A stretch of 64,000 nucleotides of DNA from Gammaproteobacteria bacterium (GTDB lineage: Bacteria > Pseudomonadota > Gammaproteobacteria > Thiohalomonadales > Thiohalomonadaceae): positions 1 through 64,000 of the forward strand of contig JALOAT010000009.1 in the NCBI GenBank assembly GCA_023228645.1. The letters run 5' to 3'. Numbering within the stretch: position 1 is the stretch's first letter; each line of letters opens with the position of its first letter. Shown here in pieces: positions 25,716 to 34,096 of this stretch. Made by a program: the position numbers and the translations under genes. A model generated the notes under the pieces. That model was not told the DNA's origin, did not search any database, and saw only the letters and a program-made list of their open reading frames with translations.

Positions 25716-26723
25716 ATGAAGGCCATGATCCGCACACAGCTACTGGTCCTCGGCGCCCTGCTCGCCAGCGCGCCAGCCATGGCGAGCTTCGCCCAGCGCA
25801 GCGAGGTGCAAGGCTTCGTCGAGGAGATGGTGCGCGAGCACGCCTTCGACCGCGGCCGCTTGATGCACCTGCTCGGTGAAGCGGAAACGCGCGAGGACAT
25901 CCTCGCCGCCATTGCGCGCCCCGCCGAGGCCAAGCCCTGGCGCGATTACCGGCCCATCTTCGTCACCGACGACCGCATCCGCGGCGGTGTAGCCTTCTGG
26001 CGCGAGCACGCCAATGCCCTGGCGGCGGCCGAGCGGGAATTCGGTGTGCCGGCGCACGTCATCGTCGCCATCATTGGCGTGGAAACGCGCTACGGACGCC
26101 ACACGGGACGCTACCGCGTGCTGGATGCACTCGCGACCCTCGCCTTCGATTACCCGCCGCGCAGCGAATTCTTCCGCGGCCAGCTCTCGCAATACCTGCT
26201 CATGACCCGCGAGGAAGGCATCGACCCGCGCGAGCTCACCGGCTCCTACGCCGGCGCCATGGGCCAACCCCAGTTCATGCCCAGCAGCTTCCGCCACTTC
26301 GCCGTGGATTTCGACAGCGACGGCCGCCGCGACCTGTGGCGTAACCCGGTGGACGTGATCGGCAGCGTGGCCAACTACTTCCACATGCACGGCTGGCGCC
26401 CCGGCGCGCCGGTGGTGCATCGCCTTACCGACCGGGCCCGGCTCGAAACCGTGGCCAGCCGCGCCCTGGAACCGACGCTCCCCGTCAAGGAACTGACCGC
26501 GCTGGGCGTCGAAACACCCCAGGCAGCGCCCGACGAAAAGGTGTCGGTGGTACGCCTCGACGGCCAGAACGGCGCCGAATACTGGCTCGCCCGCCACAAC
26601 TATTACGTGATCACGCGCTACAACCGCAGCCTGCACTACGCCATGGCTGTGCACCAGCTCGGTGAGGCCATCCGCGCCGCCATTGGCGCGGCCGTGCGCA
26701 CGGCCGCCCGGGAGACGCGCTGA
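25716..26723 (+). CDS. mltB: lytic murein transglycosylase B
   Basis: Cleaves the MurNAc-GlcNAc bond in peptidoglycan with 1,6-anhydro formation. It has 335 residues. A signal peptide (to about residue 23, ending APAMA) is not followed by a lipobox, so a soluble or weakly attached periplasmic form is likely. The catalytic Glu is E123 in IIGVETRYGRHTGRYR, and GSYAGAMGQPQFMPSSFRHF is the family signature. It follows rodA by six bases and shares a TGATG junction with rlpA. Confidence 0.94.
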   Translation: MKAMIRTQLLVLGALLASAPAMASFAQRSEVQGFVEEMVREHAFDRGRLMHLLGEAETREDILAAIARPAEAKPWRDYRPIFVTDDRIRGGVAFWREHANALAAAEREFGVPAHVIVAIIGVETRYGRHTGRYRVLDALATLAFDYPPRSEFFRGQLSQYLLMTREEGIDPRELTGSYAGAMGQPQFMPSSFRHFAVDFDSDGRRDLWRNPVDVIGSVANYFHMHGWRPGAPVVHRLTDRARLETVASRALEPTLPVKELTALGVETPQAAPDEKVSVVRLDGQNGAEYWLARHNYYVITRYNRSLHYAMAVHQLGEAIRAAIGAAVRTAARETR

Positions 26724-27649
26724 TGCGGCGGCTCCTGGCCGTCGCGCTCGGCGCAACGCTGGTCGGCTGCGCACCGTTTCCGGTTCAGGACGGCGGGCCC
26801 GTGCGCGCGGTGGACCTGAGCAGCGTCGCGGAGCCCGTACCCCGCTGGGAACCGCGCAGCCGCTACGGCAATCCGCCCGAGTACACGGTGTTCGGCAAGA
26901 GCTATCGCGTGCTGCCCACGGCCGATGGCTATGTGGAGCGCGGCATGGCCTCCTGGTACGGCACCAAGTTTCACGGCCAGTACACCTCCTCGCGCGAACT
27001 CTACGACATGTACGCCATGACGGCGGCCCACCGCTCGCTGCCGCTGCCCACCTACGTGCGTGTGACCAATCTGCAAAACGGCCGCAGCACGGTGGTGCGG
27101 GTGAACGATCGCGGTCCCTTCCACTCGGACCGCATCATCGACCTGTCCTACGCGGCGGCCTACAAGCTCGGCATCGTGCAGAGCGGCACCGCCATGGTGG
27201 AGGTGCGCGCGCTCGATCCGAACGCCCCCGTCGCTCCGCCCGCCGCACCCGCAAGTATTGCGACGGTGACACCGCAGCCGGCATTCCGCGCCGAGCAGGA
27301 GGCCACCCCGATCCCCGTCGCCGCAGTGGCCGCGGGCGTTGCCGAGGCGCCCGTACCGACCGGCACGCCTGGGCCGGCCGCGGCCCCGCCTGTCGTACCT
27401 GGTGTCCCTCATTACGTGCAGGTCGGCGCCTTCGCCAACCGTGACAACGCGGAGCGCCTGCGCGCGCAACTGGCCGCGCGCGAGCCCCTCGCCGCTGCGC
27501 ATCTGCTCGAAACGCCGCACGCGACCCACGGCGTGCTCTATCTGGTGCGGCTCGGCCCGCTGCCCGATGCAGAACAGGCCACGCAGCTCGCCGCCCGCGT
27601 CACGGCCCTCGGCGTCGGAGCCCCGCGCGTAGTCAAGGGATCGCCTTAG
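26723..27649 (+). CDS. rlpA: septal ring lytic transglycosylase RlpA lipoprotein
   Basis: Cleaves denuded glycan strands. It has 308 residues. Lipobox LVGC (Cys16) is followed by the double-psi barrel (ERGMASWYGTKFHGQYTSSR, with VVRVNDRGPFHSDRIIDLSY carrying the Asp region). A Pro/Ala-rich linker (about 170-230) precedes a C-terminal SPOR domain starting PHYVQVGAFANRDNAERLRA, which binds denuded septal peptidoglycan. It is in the elongation operon directly after mltB, as in Pseudomonas. Confidence 0.94.
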   Translation: MRRLLAVALGATLVGCAPFPVQDGGPVRAVDLSSVAEPVPRWEPRSRYGNPPEYTVFGKSYRVLPTADGYVERGMASWYGTKFHGQYTSSRELYDMYAMTAAHRSLPLPTYVRVTNLQNGRSTVVRVNDRGPFHSDRIIDLSYAAAYKLGIVQSGTAMVEVRALDPNAPVAPPAAPASIATVTPQPAFRAEQEATPIPVAAVAAGVAEAPVPTGTPGPAAAPPVVPGVPHYVQVGAFANRDNAERLRAQLAAREPLAAAHLLETPHATHGVLYLVRLGPLPDAEQATQLAARVTALGVGAPRVVKGSP

Positions 27650-27767
27650 TACGGTCGCAGCACCCGCAGCGTGATGCAGCATCCATTTCGGGCACCCGCA
27701 CTTAACGCGTGCGGACCCGCCACGTACAATACGGCCGTCGTGCCCCCTCCCCTGCCGCCATGCGCCT

Positions 27768-28907
27768 ATGAAACAGCTCGTATTCGTCACCTTCCTCCTG
27801 TTCGTCGCAGGGCTGGCGCACGCCGAGCCCACGTCGTCGCTGGCCCCGGCCGCCCCCAACCTCGCCGCGAAGGGCTACATCCTTCAGGATTTCCACAGCG
27901 GCCATGTGCTCGCGGAGAAGAATGCCGACGCGCCCCTGGAGCCCGCCAGCCTCACCAAGCTCATGACGGCCTACGCAGTTTTCCGCGATGTGCACATCGG
28001 CAAGCTGCGCCTCGACGACAACGTGCGCATCAGCCGCAAGGCCTGGCGCACGCCCGGTTCGCGCATGTTCGTGCTGGTGGACACCGACGTGACGGTCGAG
28101 GAACTGCTCAAGGGCATGATCATCCAGTCCGGAAACGACGCCAGCGTCGCGCTGGCCGAGCACATCGCCGGCAGTGAAGAAACCTTCGCGCTCATCATGA
28201 ACGAGCTGGCGCGCAAGCTAGGCATGCACGGCACCCATTTCGCCAACGCCACCGGACTGCCGCACCCGGAACACTACAGCACGGCACGCGACCTGGCGGT
28301 GCTCGCCCATGCGCTGATCCGTGAATTCCCGGAGTACTACCGCTGGTATTCGGAGAAAAGCTACACCTATAACAACATCCAGCAGTACAACCGCAACCGC
28401 CTGCTGTGGTCCGACGACAGCGTCGACGGCGTGAAGACCGGACATACGGACTCGGCCGGCTATTGCCTGGTGTCCTCGGCCCAGCGCGCCGACATGCGTC
28501 TCCTCGCGGTGGTGATGGGCACCAACAGCGAAGAGGCCCGCGCCCAGGAGAGCCTGAAGCTGCTCAACTACGGCTTCCGCTTCTTCGAGACGCGCCTGCT
28601 TTATCGCGCTGCCGAACCACTCAAGACCATGCATGTGTGGAAGGGCGATACCAACGCCCTGCCGCTCGGTGTCGCGGACGAGCTCTATGTGACCTTGCCG
28701 CGCGGCCACTATGACAAGCTCAAGGCCTCGCTCACGGTCGAACGGATCATCCAGGCGCCCGCCCGCAAGGGCCAGCGCTTCGGCACCCTCAATCTGCAGA
28801 TGGGCGAGACCACCATCGCCGAACGCCCACTGGTGGCCCTGCAGGAGGTCTCCGAGGGCAACCTGTGGCGGAAAATGGTGGACGGCCTCATGCTTATGTT
28901 CGAGTGA
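27768..28907 (+). CDS. dacA: D-alanyl-D-alanine carboxypeptidase (PBP5/6 family)
   Basis: Trims pentapeptide stems in the periplasm. It has 379 residues. A signal peptide ends at AHA (about residue 19). Active-site motifs are S61-L-T-K64, S121-G-N123 and K223-T-G225. The C-terminal beta domain leads to an amphipathic helix (WRKMVDGLMLMFE) that anchors the protein to the inner membrane. A 118-bp gap from rlpA may hold a promoter. It could equally be called dacC. Confidence 0.95.
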   Translation: MKQLVFVTFLLFVAGLAHAEPTSSLAPAAPNLAAKGYILQDFHSGHVLAEKNADAPLEPASLTKLMTAYAVFRDVHIGKLRLDDNVRISRKAWRTPGSRMFVLVDTDVTVEELLKGMIIQSGNDASVALAEHIAGSEETFALIMNELARKLGMHGTHFANATGLPHPEHYSTARDLAVLAHALIREFPEYYRWYSEKSYTYNNIQQYNRNRLLWSDDSVDGVKTGHTDSAGYCLVSSAQRADMRLLAVVMGTNSEEARAQESLKLLNYGFRFFETRLLYRAAEPLKTMHVWKGDTNALPLGVADELYVTLPRGHYDKLKASLTVERIIQAPARKGQRFGTLNLQMGETTIAERPLVALQEVSEGNLWRKMVDGLMLMFE

Positions 28908-28932
28908 CCCCGAGCGGCCGCAAGGAGCCGGC

Positions 28933-29799
28933 ATGGGCACACGCGACATCGTCTTCCTCAATGGCGAGTTCCTGCCGGCCGCCGAGGCCAAAGTTTCCGT
29001 GCTCGATCGCGGCTTTCTGTTCGGCGACGGCGTCTACGAGGTCATCCCGGTGTACGGCGGACGCCCGTTCCGGCTGGAGGCCCACCTGCTGCGTCTGGAT
29101 CAGAGCCTCACCGAGATCCGCCTCGCCAATCCGCTCACCCACCGTCGCTGGGAGGACGTCCTCACCGACCTCATCACGCGCAACGGCGCGGGTGACCAGT
29201 CCCTTTATCTACAGGTGACCCGTGGCGTGGCGGCACGCGAGCACGCCTTCCCGCTCCATGCGCTGCCGACCGTGTTCGCCATGAGCCAGCCGCAGCTGCC
29301 ACCGGAACCATCGGCGCAGGCCGGCGTGAAGGCCATCACCGTGGAAGACATCCGCTGGGCACACTGCCACGTGAAGGCCATCACCCTGTTGCCCAATGTG
29401 CTGCTGCACCAGCAGGCCCTGGACAGCGGCGCCGCCGAGGCCATCCTGGTGCGCGAGGGCGAGGTCACCGAAGGCGCGGCCAGCAACGTGTTCATGGTCA
29501 CCCGTGGCCACGTGGTGACACCGCCCAAGAGCCACTTGTTACTGCCGGGCATCACCCGTGATGTGGTGGTGGAGCTGTGCACCGAGGCCGGGATTCCCTG
29601 TAGCGAGTCCAAGATCACCGTGGACGCCCTGCGCCGCGCCGACGAGGTGTGGCTCACCAGTTCCAACAAGGACGTGGTGCCGGTCACCCACGTGGACGGC
29701 CTGCCCGTGGGCAACGGCCGTCCCGGGCCGCTGTGGGCCCAGGTCAGCGACCTGTACCGCGCCTACAAGGACGCCTTCCGCCGCGGCGAAGTGCACTGA
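28933..29799 (+). CDS. dat: D-amino acid aminotransferase (class IV PLP enzyme)
   Basis: A fold-type IV PLP transaminase, probably interconverting D-alanine and D-glutamate. It has 288 residues. Typical stretches are VLDRGFLFGDGVYEVIPVYG near the N-terminus, the PLP Lys in HVKAITLLPNVLLHQQA, EGAASNVFMV, and LLPGITRDVVVELC. The ATG at 28933 has AAGGAG upstream; a longer open frame upstream overlaps dacA and is not used. Between dacA and ybeD this gene is usually Dat rather than IlvE or PabC, but the substrate cannot be proven from the sequence. Confidence 0.88.
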   Translation: MGTRDIVFLNGEFLPAAEAKVSVLDRGFLFGDGVYEVIPVYGGRPFRLEAHLLRLDQSLTEIRLANPLTHRRWEDVLTDLITRNGAGDQSLYLQVTRGVAAREHAFPLHALPTVFAMSQPQLPPEPSAQAGVKAITVEDIRWAHCHVKAITLLPNVLLHQQALDSGAAEAILVREGEVTEGAASNVFMVTRGHVVTPPKSHLLLPGITRDVVVELCTEAGIPCSESKITVDALRRADEVWLTSSNKDVVPVTHVDGLPVGNGRPGPLWAQVSDLYRAYKDAFRRGEVH

Positions 29800-29805
29800 G
29801 CGAAA

Positions 29806-29974
29806 GGCAAAAAGCTTTCGCACGGGGGACACGGGGCACACGGGGAGTTGAAGGGTAAAAAACAGTACCGTGCTTCTGTCGAAAGAGCGACAAGGGACAT
29901 GCCCTCTGCGGCCGATGAATCTGATGAATCAAATGCCTCATGAACCCCGTGTCCCCCGTGTTAATGCCTTTCTC
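29806..29974. repeat. 169-bp inverted-repeat element, CACGGGGG flavour
   Basis: The left arm reads GGCAAAAAGCTTTCGCACGG then GGGACACGGGG (29806-29845). The right arm reads CCCCGTGTCCCCCGTGTTAA then TGCCTTTCTC (29945-29974). They are near reverse complements. It fills the gap between dat and ybeD. The left arm is the reverse complement of the arm at 271-305, including the AAAGCTTT boundary sequence. Confidence 0.88.
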
Positions 29975-30012
29975 TGGTGCGTGAAGAGGAAAAACTCTGG
30001 CATGATCGCGCC

Positions 30013-30276
30013 ATGACCACCGATTCCCTGCTCGAATTTCCCTGCGATTTTCCGCTCAAGGTCATGGGCCGTGCCGGTCCGGACTTCGAGGCCGAGGTGA
30101 TCGCCATCGTGCGCCGGCACGTCCCGGACCTCGCCGAGGGCGCCATCAGCGTGCGCGCCAGCAGTGGCGGGAATTACACCGCGCTCAGTTTCAACTTCCG
30201 CGCGCACAGCCGCGAACAGCTCGACGCGCTGTACCGCGAGCTCACCGCCTGCCCCCTGGTGTCCATGGCGCTGTGA
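30013..30276 (+). CDS. ybeD: YbeD/DUF493 family protein
   Basis: A small cytosolic protein of 87 residues with the YbeD ferredoxin-like (ACT-like) fold: MTTDSLLEFPCDFPLKVMGR, SSGGNYTALSFNFRAHSREQ, and the ending ELTACPLVSMAL. The exact function is unknown. Its place immediately before lipB is conserved and suggests a link to lipoylation. The ATG at 30013 fits the family start; the frame is open to 29977 but the added part is not conserved. It overlaps lipB by four bases. Confidence 0.93.
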   Translation: MTTDSLLEFPCDFPLKVMGRAGPDFEAEVIAIVRRHVPDLAEGAISVRASSGGNYTALSFNFRAHSREQLDALYRELTACPLVSMAL

Positions 30277-30962
30277 AGCCGCTGCGCGTGCGCCGCCTGG
30301 GGCGGCAGCCCTACGAACCGGTGTGGCGCGCCATGCAGGCCTTCACCGACACGCGCGGCGAGGCCACACCGGACGAGGCCTGGCTGGTGGAGCATCCGCC
30401 CGTATTCACCCAGGGACTCAACGGCCGCGCCGAGCACGTGCTCGATGCCGGTGACATCCCGCTGGTGCAGGTGGATCGCGGCGGCCAGGTCACCTATCAC
30501 GGCCCGGGCCAGGCGGTGGTCTATTTCCTGGTAAACCTGCGCCGCTGTGGTCTGGGCGTGCGCGCCTTCGTCAGCGCCATGGAACAGGCCGTCATCGCCC
30601 TACTCGCGGAGCACGGCGTCACCGCCGCAGCCCGCCAGGACGCACCGGGCGTGTACGTAAACGGCGCCAAGATCGCCTCCCTCGGCCTGCGCGTGCGCCG
30701 CGGCTGCAGCTACCACGGCCTCGCCCTGAACGTGGCCATGGACCTCGCCCCCTTCGCCCGCATCAACCCTTGCGGCTACGCCGGCCTGCCCGTCACCAGC
30801 CTCGTCCAACTGGGCATCGTCCTCGACGTCGCCACCGCAGGCGAGGCGGTGCTGCGCCATTTCGCCGCGGCGCAGGGTTTTGACCTGGAAGAAGAAGAAA
30901 AAGGAAATAACCACGGGGGACACGGGGGTTGGAAAGGCATTTCTGAAGGTGGTAAGCCGTAA
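30273..30962 (+). CDS. lipB: octanoyl-[acyl carrier protein]:protein transferase
   Basis: Transfers octanoyl from ACP to lipoyl domains. It has 229 residues. The conserved RGGQVTYHGPGQAVVYFL, the catalytic Lys133 in GAKIASLGLRVRRGCSYHGL and the nucleophile Cys167 in INPCGYAGL are intact. It starts with GTG in a GTGA overlap with ybeD. The last 19 residues or so (GNNHGGHGGWKGISEGGKP) are encoded by the left arm of the repeat element that follows, so the native C-terminus and stop have been replaced by repeat sequence. Confidence 0.95.
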   Translation: MKPLRVRRLGRQPYEPVWRAMQAFTDTRGEATPDEAWLVEHPPVFTQGLNGRAEHVLDAGDIPLVQVDRGGQVTYHGPGQAVVYFLVNLRRCGLGVRAFVSAMEQAVIALLAEHGVTAAARQDAPGVYVNGAKIASLGLRVRRGCSYHGLALNVAMDLAPFARINPCGYAGLPVTSLVQLGIVLDVATAGEAVLRHFAAAQGFDLEEEEKGNNHGGHGGWKGISEGGKP

Positions 30963-31052
30963 TGTCATGAATAGCAGTGACGGCAGAAGATGATTACTTC
31001 ATGATCCCTGCATTCCCCGTGTTCCCCGTGTCCCCCGTGGTTAAAGCTTTTC
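30906..31052. repeat. 147-bp inverted-repeat element between lipB and lipA, CACGGGGG flavour
   Basis: The left arm AACCACGGGGGACACGGGGG (30909-30928) lies inside the 3' end of lipB. The right arm (31013-31052) contains CCCCGTGTCCCCCGTGGTTA and AAGCTTTTCT. They are complementary across an 85-base loop. The right arm ends only four bases before the lipA ATG. Confidence 0.9.
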
Positions 31053-31056
31053 TCTC

Positions 31057-32016
31057 ATGACTGACGACAGCGATAAACCAGTGCCGCCCAATCCGCTCAA
31101 GGGCGCGAGTAAGGTAGCGCGGATTCCGGTGAAGGTGGAGCCACGCGGCGAGAGGCTCCCGCTGCCGCGCTGGATCCGAGCGCGCTCACCCAACAGCCCC
31201 GAGGTGCTGCGCATCAAGGCGATCCTGCGCGAGCAGAAATTGCATACGGTGTGCGAGGAGGCGGCCTGCCCGAACCTGGGGGAGTGTTTCAACCACGGCA
31301 CCGCCACCTTCATGATCATGGGCGGCATCTGCACGCGGCGCTGCCCGTTCTGCGATGTGGCCCACGGGCGCCCCGAACCGCTCGATGCCGACGAGCCGGC
31401 CCACCTCGCGGAAACCGTGCGTGCCATGGGCCTGCGCTTCGTGGTGATCACCTCGGTGGACCGCGACGACCAGCGCGACGGCGGCGCGGCCCACTTCGCC
31501 GCCTGCATCGCGGCGCTGCGTGCGCACTCGCCCGACACGGGCATCGAGATCCTGGTCCCGGATTTCCGTAGCCGCGAGGACATCGCGCTGGCGCTGCTGC
31601 GCGACACTCCGCCCGACGTGTTCAACCACAACCTGGAGACCGTGCCCAGGCTCTATCGCCAGGCGCGCCCCGGCGCCGACTACGCCGGCTCGCTGCAACT
31701 GCTCGCACGCTACAAGGCGCTGCGCCCGGACGTGCCAACCAAGTCGGGCCTCATGCTTGGCCTGGGCGAGACCGACGACGAGGTCATCGCAGTGCTGCGC
31801 GACCTGCGCGCCCATGGCTGCGATCACCTCACCCTGGGCCAATACCTGCAACCGTCCCGCCATCACCTGCCGGTGGAGCGCTACGTGCCGCCGGAGGGCT
31901 TCGAGCGCCTGCGCACCATCGCCCTGGAACTCGGTTTTTCCCGCGTCGCCAGCGGCCCCATGGTGCGCTCCTCCTATCACGCCGAACAGCAGGCGCGCGG
32001 CGAGACCATTCGTTGA
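31057..32016 (+). CDS. lipA: lipoyl synthase
   Basis: A radical-SAM enzyme that inserts two sulfurs into protein-bound octanoyl groups. It has 319 residues. The auxiliary cluster motif is C66-x4-C71-x5-C77 (CEEAACPNLGEC) and the radical-SAM motif is C92-x3-C96-x2-C99 (CTRRCPFC). SGLMLGLGETDDEVIAVLRD and the C-terminal PMVRSSYHAE, with its conserved Ser, are typical. No Shine-Dalgarno is visible because the repeat arm ends four bases upstream, so initiation may be weak or depend on upstream translation. Confidence 0.97.
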   Translation: MTDDSDKPVPPNPLKGASKVARIPVKVEPRGERLPLPRWIRARSPNSPEVLRIKAILREQKLHTVCEEAACPNLGECFNHGTATFMIMGGICTRRCPFCDVAHGRPEPLDADEPAHLAETVRAMGLRFVVITSVDRDDQRDGGAAHFAACIAALRAHSPDTGIEILVPDFRSREDIALALLRDTPPDVFNHNLETVPRLYRQARPGADYAGSLQLLARYKALRPDVPTKSGLMLGLGETDDEVIAVLRDLRAHGCDHLTLGQYLQPSRHHLPVERYVPPEGFERLRTIALELGFSRVASGPMVRSSYHAEQQARGETIR

Positions 32017-32039
32017 GCGGCGCTGTTTCAGGGCCGTCG

Positions 32040-32360
32040 AAACGCGGAGGCGCGGAGCACGCGGAGGGATGCAAGCCGCGTGCGGCGCAAGGCGTTCTGC
32101 TTTCGCGCCCTGATTCCACGTAGGCCAAGTTGCGCGAAGCGCTGCCTGACGACGCGCTGTCACGTAGCCGCTGCGCGGCAACGTGACCTACGACCATCCT
32201 CCGCATTTGATTTCCTCCGCGCCCTCCGCGTTTCGCCCGTGACTATGACCCAGACGCGCCGCCACGTAGCCGCTGCGCGGCAACGTGACCTACGACATCC
32301 TCCGTATTTGATTTCCTCCGCGCCCTCCGCGCCTCCGCGTCCCCCGCGTTTCGCCCTTGC
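32040..32360. repeat. composite repeat region: GCGGAGG arms around palindromic REP-like units, with a 102-bp tandem duplication
   Basis: The left GCGGAGG arm (32040-32070) is followed by REP-like units with the core CGGCAACGTGACCTACGA. A stretch starting CACGTAGCCGCTGCGCGGCA at 32161 is repeated at 32263, 102 bases later. Each copy ends in TTTGATTTCCTCCGCGCCCT CCGCG-type sequence; the second copy has extra units. The whole gap between lipA and the propeller lipoprotein is made of these repeats. Confidence 0.85.
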
Positions 32361-32416
32361 CATGGACCGCACAGGTCTATGCTTTCCCGGCCACCACGGT
32401 TTTCAGGGAGGAAGCT

Positions 32417-33964
32417 GTGTTGCGTGCATGGGCGACGGTGGTTTCCATAAGCCTGTGCCTCGGGCTCGCCGGCTGCGACGGTGAGACACGGCTTTCCACG
32501 GGCGGGCTTGCCGCGCCGCGTGCGGTGTTCCTGGCCGGCACGGAGGCCGATCCGGCACGCCAGGAGCTCTTTTCCGTGGACCTCGACGGCGGCAGACGCA
32601 CCTCGTTGACGGATGCACTGCTGGGCCGCGGGCGGGTGCTCGATTTCCAGGTCTCCCCCGATCGCGACGACGACGTGGCCTTTCGCGCGGAAGTGGACGA
32701 AGTGGGGCGCGTGGAGCTGTTTGTGGCGGATACCGTCACGGGCGGCGCCGATTCCGTGTCGGGCGCGCCGGTGCCGGGCGGCGCCGTACTGGCCTATGCA
32801 TGGTCGCCGGACAGTGCACGGCTCGCCTGGTTGGCCGATCAGGAACAGCCCGGCCAGGTGGAACTGTTCACGGCGCGCGCCGACGGCAGCGCATTCACCA
32901 AGGTCTCCCAGCTCGGCAATGCCGACGCCGACGTGGAGGCCTTCGCGTGGTCACCCGATGGCACGCGGATCGCCTATCGTGCGGACTGGCAGGTCGATGG
33001 CCAGGTGGAGTTGATCACCACGCCCGCCGACAGCGCCGCGGGTGTCGCTGTTTCCGACCGATCGATATCCCAGGGCAATGTGCTCGATTTCGCGTGGAGC
33101 CCCGACGCTACGCACCTCGCGTACACGGCGGAACAGGCCGACGGCCGCCAGCAGCTGTTCGGCACCCTCGCGACGCAGGCACAGATTTCGTTGCTTTCGG
33201 GCGAGGTTGACGGCGGCGATATTGCCGCGTTCGCCTGGTCGCCCGACGGCACACGCCTCGCCTTTCTCGCCGACCGACAGTTCGATGAGGTTTTCGAGCT
33301 CTTCACCGTAGGGGCGCTGGGCGGCGTCACCCGCACCTCGGGCGATCTGCCCGCCGATGCCGACGTGAACGCCTTCGCCTGGTCACCGGACGGGACGCGC
33401 CTCGCCTATCGTGCCGACCAGCGCGTGGCCGGGATCCAGGAGCTGTTCGTCACCCCGGGCGCCGGTCTGCCCCAGCCCGTGCACGGGCTGCTGGAGGCCG
33501 GTGGCGGGGTGTTCGATTTCGCCTGGGAGCCCGTCGGCACCCGTATTGCCTTTCTCGTGCGGGAGGAACTGGCAGGCGTGGTCTCCCTGTTCGTCGGCGC
33601 AGGCGGTGCGGCCACGCGCCTGTCCGAGGCGACCGAGGACGTGACGGCCTTCGCCTGGTCACCGGACGGCGGGCGGCTCGCCTACCAGACCGACGCCCTG
33701 TTCACGGTCGCGCCTGCCGGCACGCCCCTGCAGGTGTCGGGAACGGAAGGCACGGTGCTGGATTTCGTGTGGTCTTCGGACGGCGAGCGGCTGGTCTACC
33801 GGGTGGACCCGGGCGACGGCTCCCTGCGCCTGTTCGCCACCGGGCCCCTGATCGGCGGACCGGTGGACATCTCCGGTCCCGAGGCCGGGCTGCGGGTGCG
33901 CTCGCGGGGAGATTACATCGCGGGGCGCATCGAGGACGACGGAGACGGGCCGGTGGCCCCGTAG
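32417..33964 (+). CDS. lipoprotein with TolB/PD40-type beta-propeller repeats
   Basis: A 515-residue predicted lipoprotein. The GTG at 32417 has AGGGAGG just upstream and gives a signal sequence with lipobox LAGC (Cys20). The rest is built of repeated blades with the hallmark FAWSPDGTRLAYRAD in many copies (FAWSPDGTRIAYRAD, FAWSPDGTRLAFLAD, FAWSPDGGRLAYQTD), spaced about 50-55 residues apart. Such PD40 propellers bind proteins or ligands. No enzymatic motif is seen and the role is unknown. The stop codon TAG lies inside the REP-like repeat that follows. Confidence 0.85.
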   Translation: MLRAWATVVSISLCLGLAGCDGETRLSTGGLAAPRAVFLAGTEADPARQELFSVDLDGGRRTSLTDALLGRGRVLDFQVSPDRDDDVAFRAEVDEVGRVELFVADTVTGGADSVSGAPVPGGAVLAYAWSPDSARLAWLADQEQPGQVELFTARADGSAFTKVSQLGNADADVEAFAWSPDGTRIAYRADWQVDGQVELITTPADSAAGVAVSDRSISQGNVLDFAWSPDATHLAYTAEQADGRQQLFGTLATQAQISLLSGEVDGGDIAAFAWSPDGTRLAFLADRQFDEVFELFTVGALGGVTRTSGDLPADADVNAFAWSPDGTRLAYRADQRVAGIQELFVTPGAGLPQPVHGLLEAGGGVFDFAWEPVGTRIAFLVREELAGVVSLFVGAGGAATRLSEATEDVTAFAWSPDGGRLAYQTDALFTVAPAGTPLQVSGTEGTVLDFVWSSDGERLVYRVDPGDGSLRLFATGPLIGGPVDISGPEAGLRVRSRGDYIAGRIEDDGDGPVAP

Positions 33965-34035
33965 GTCAGGTTGCGCAAAGCGCTACCTGACATCCCGCCG
34001 TCACGTAGCCGCTGGTCGGCAACGTGACCTACGGG
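33961..34035. repeat. REP-like palindromic pair
   Basis: Two palindromic units lie back to back: GTAGGTCAGGTTGCGCAAAG continuing to CGCTACCTGAC, and TCACGTAGCCGCTGGTCGGC continuing to AACGTGACCTACGGG. They are relatives of the REP-like units at 32161-32295 and 52301-52540. The stop codon of the propeller lipoprotein is the TAG within the first four bases. Confidence 0.8.
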
Positions 34036-34096
34036 CACAGGTGAGTCACCAACGACGCAAACGGTTCCTCTGTTTGCACCCATCGGCGTTCATGGG

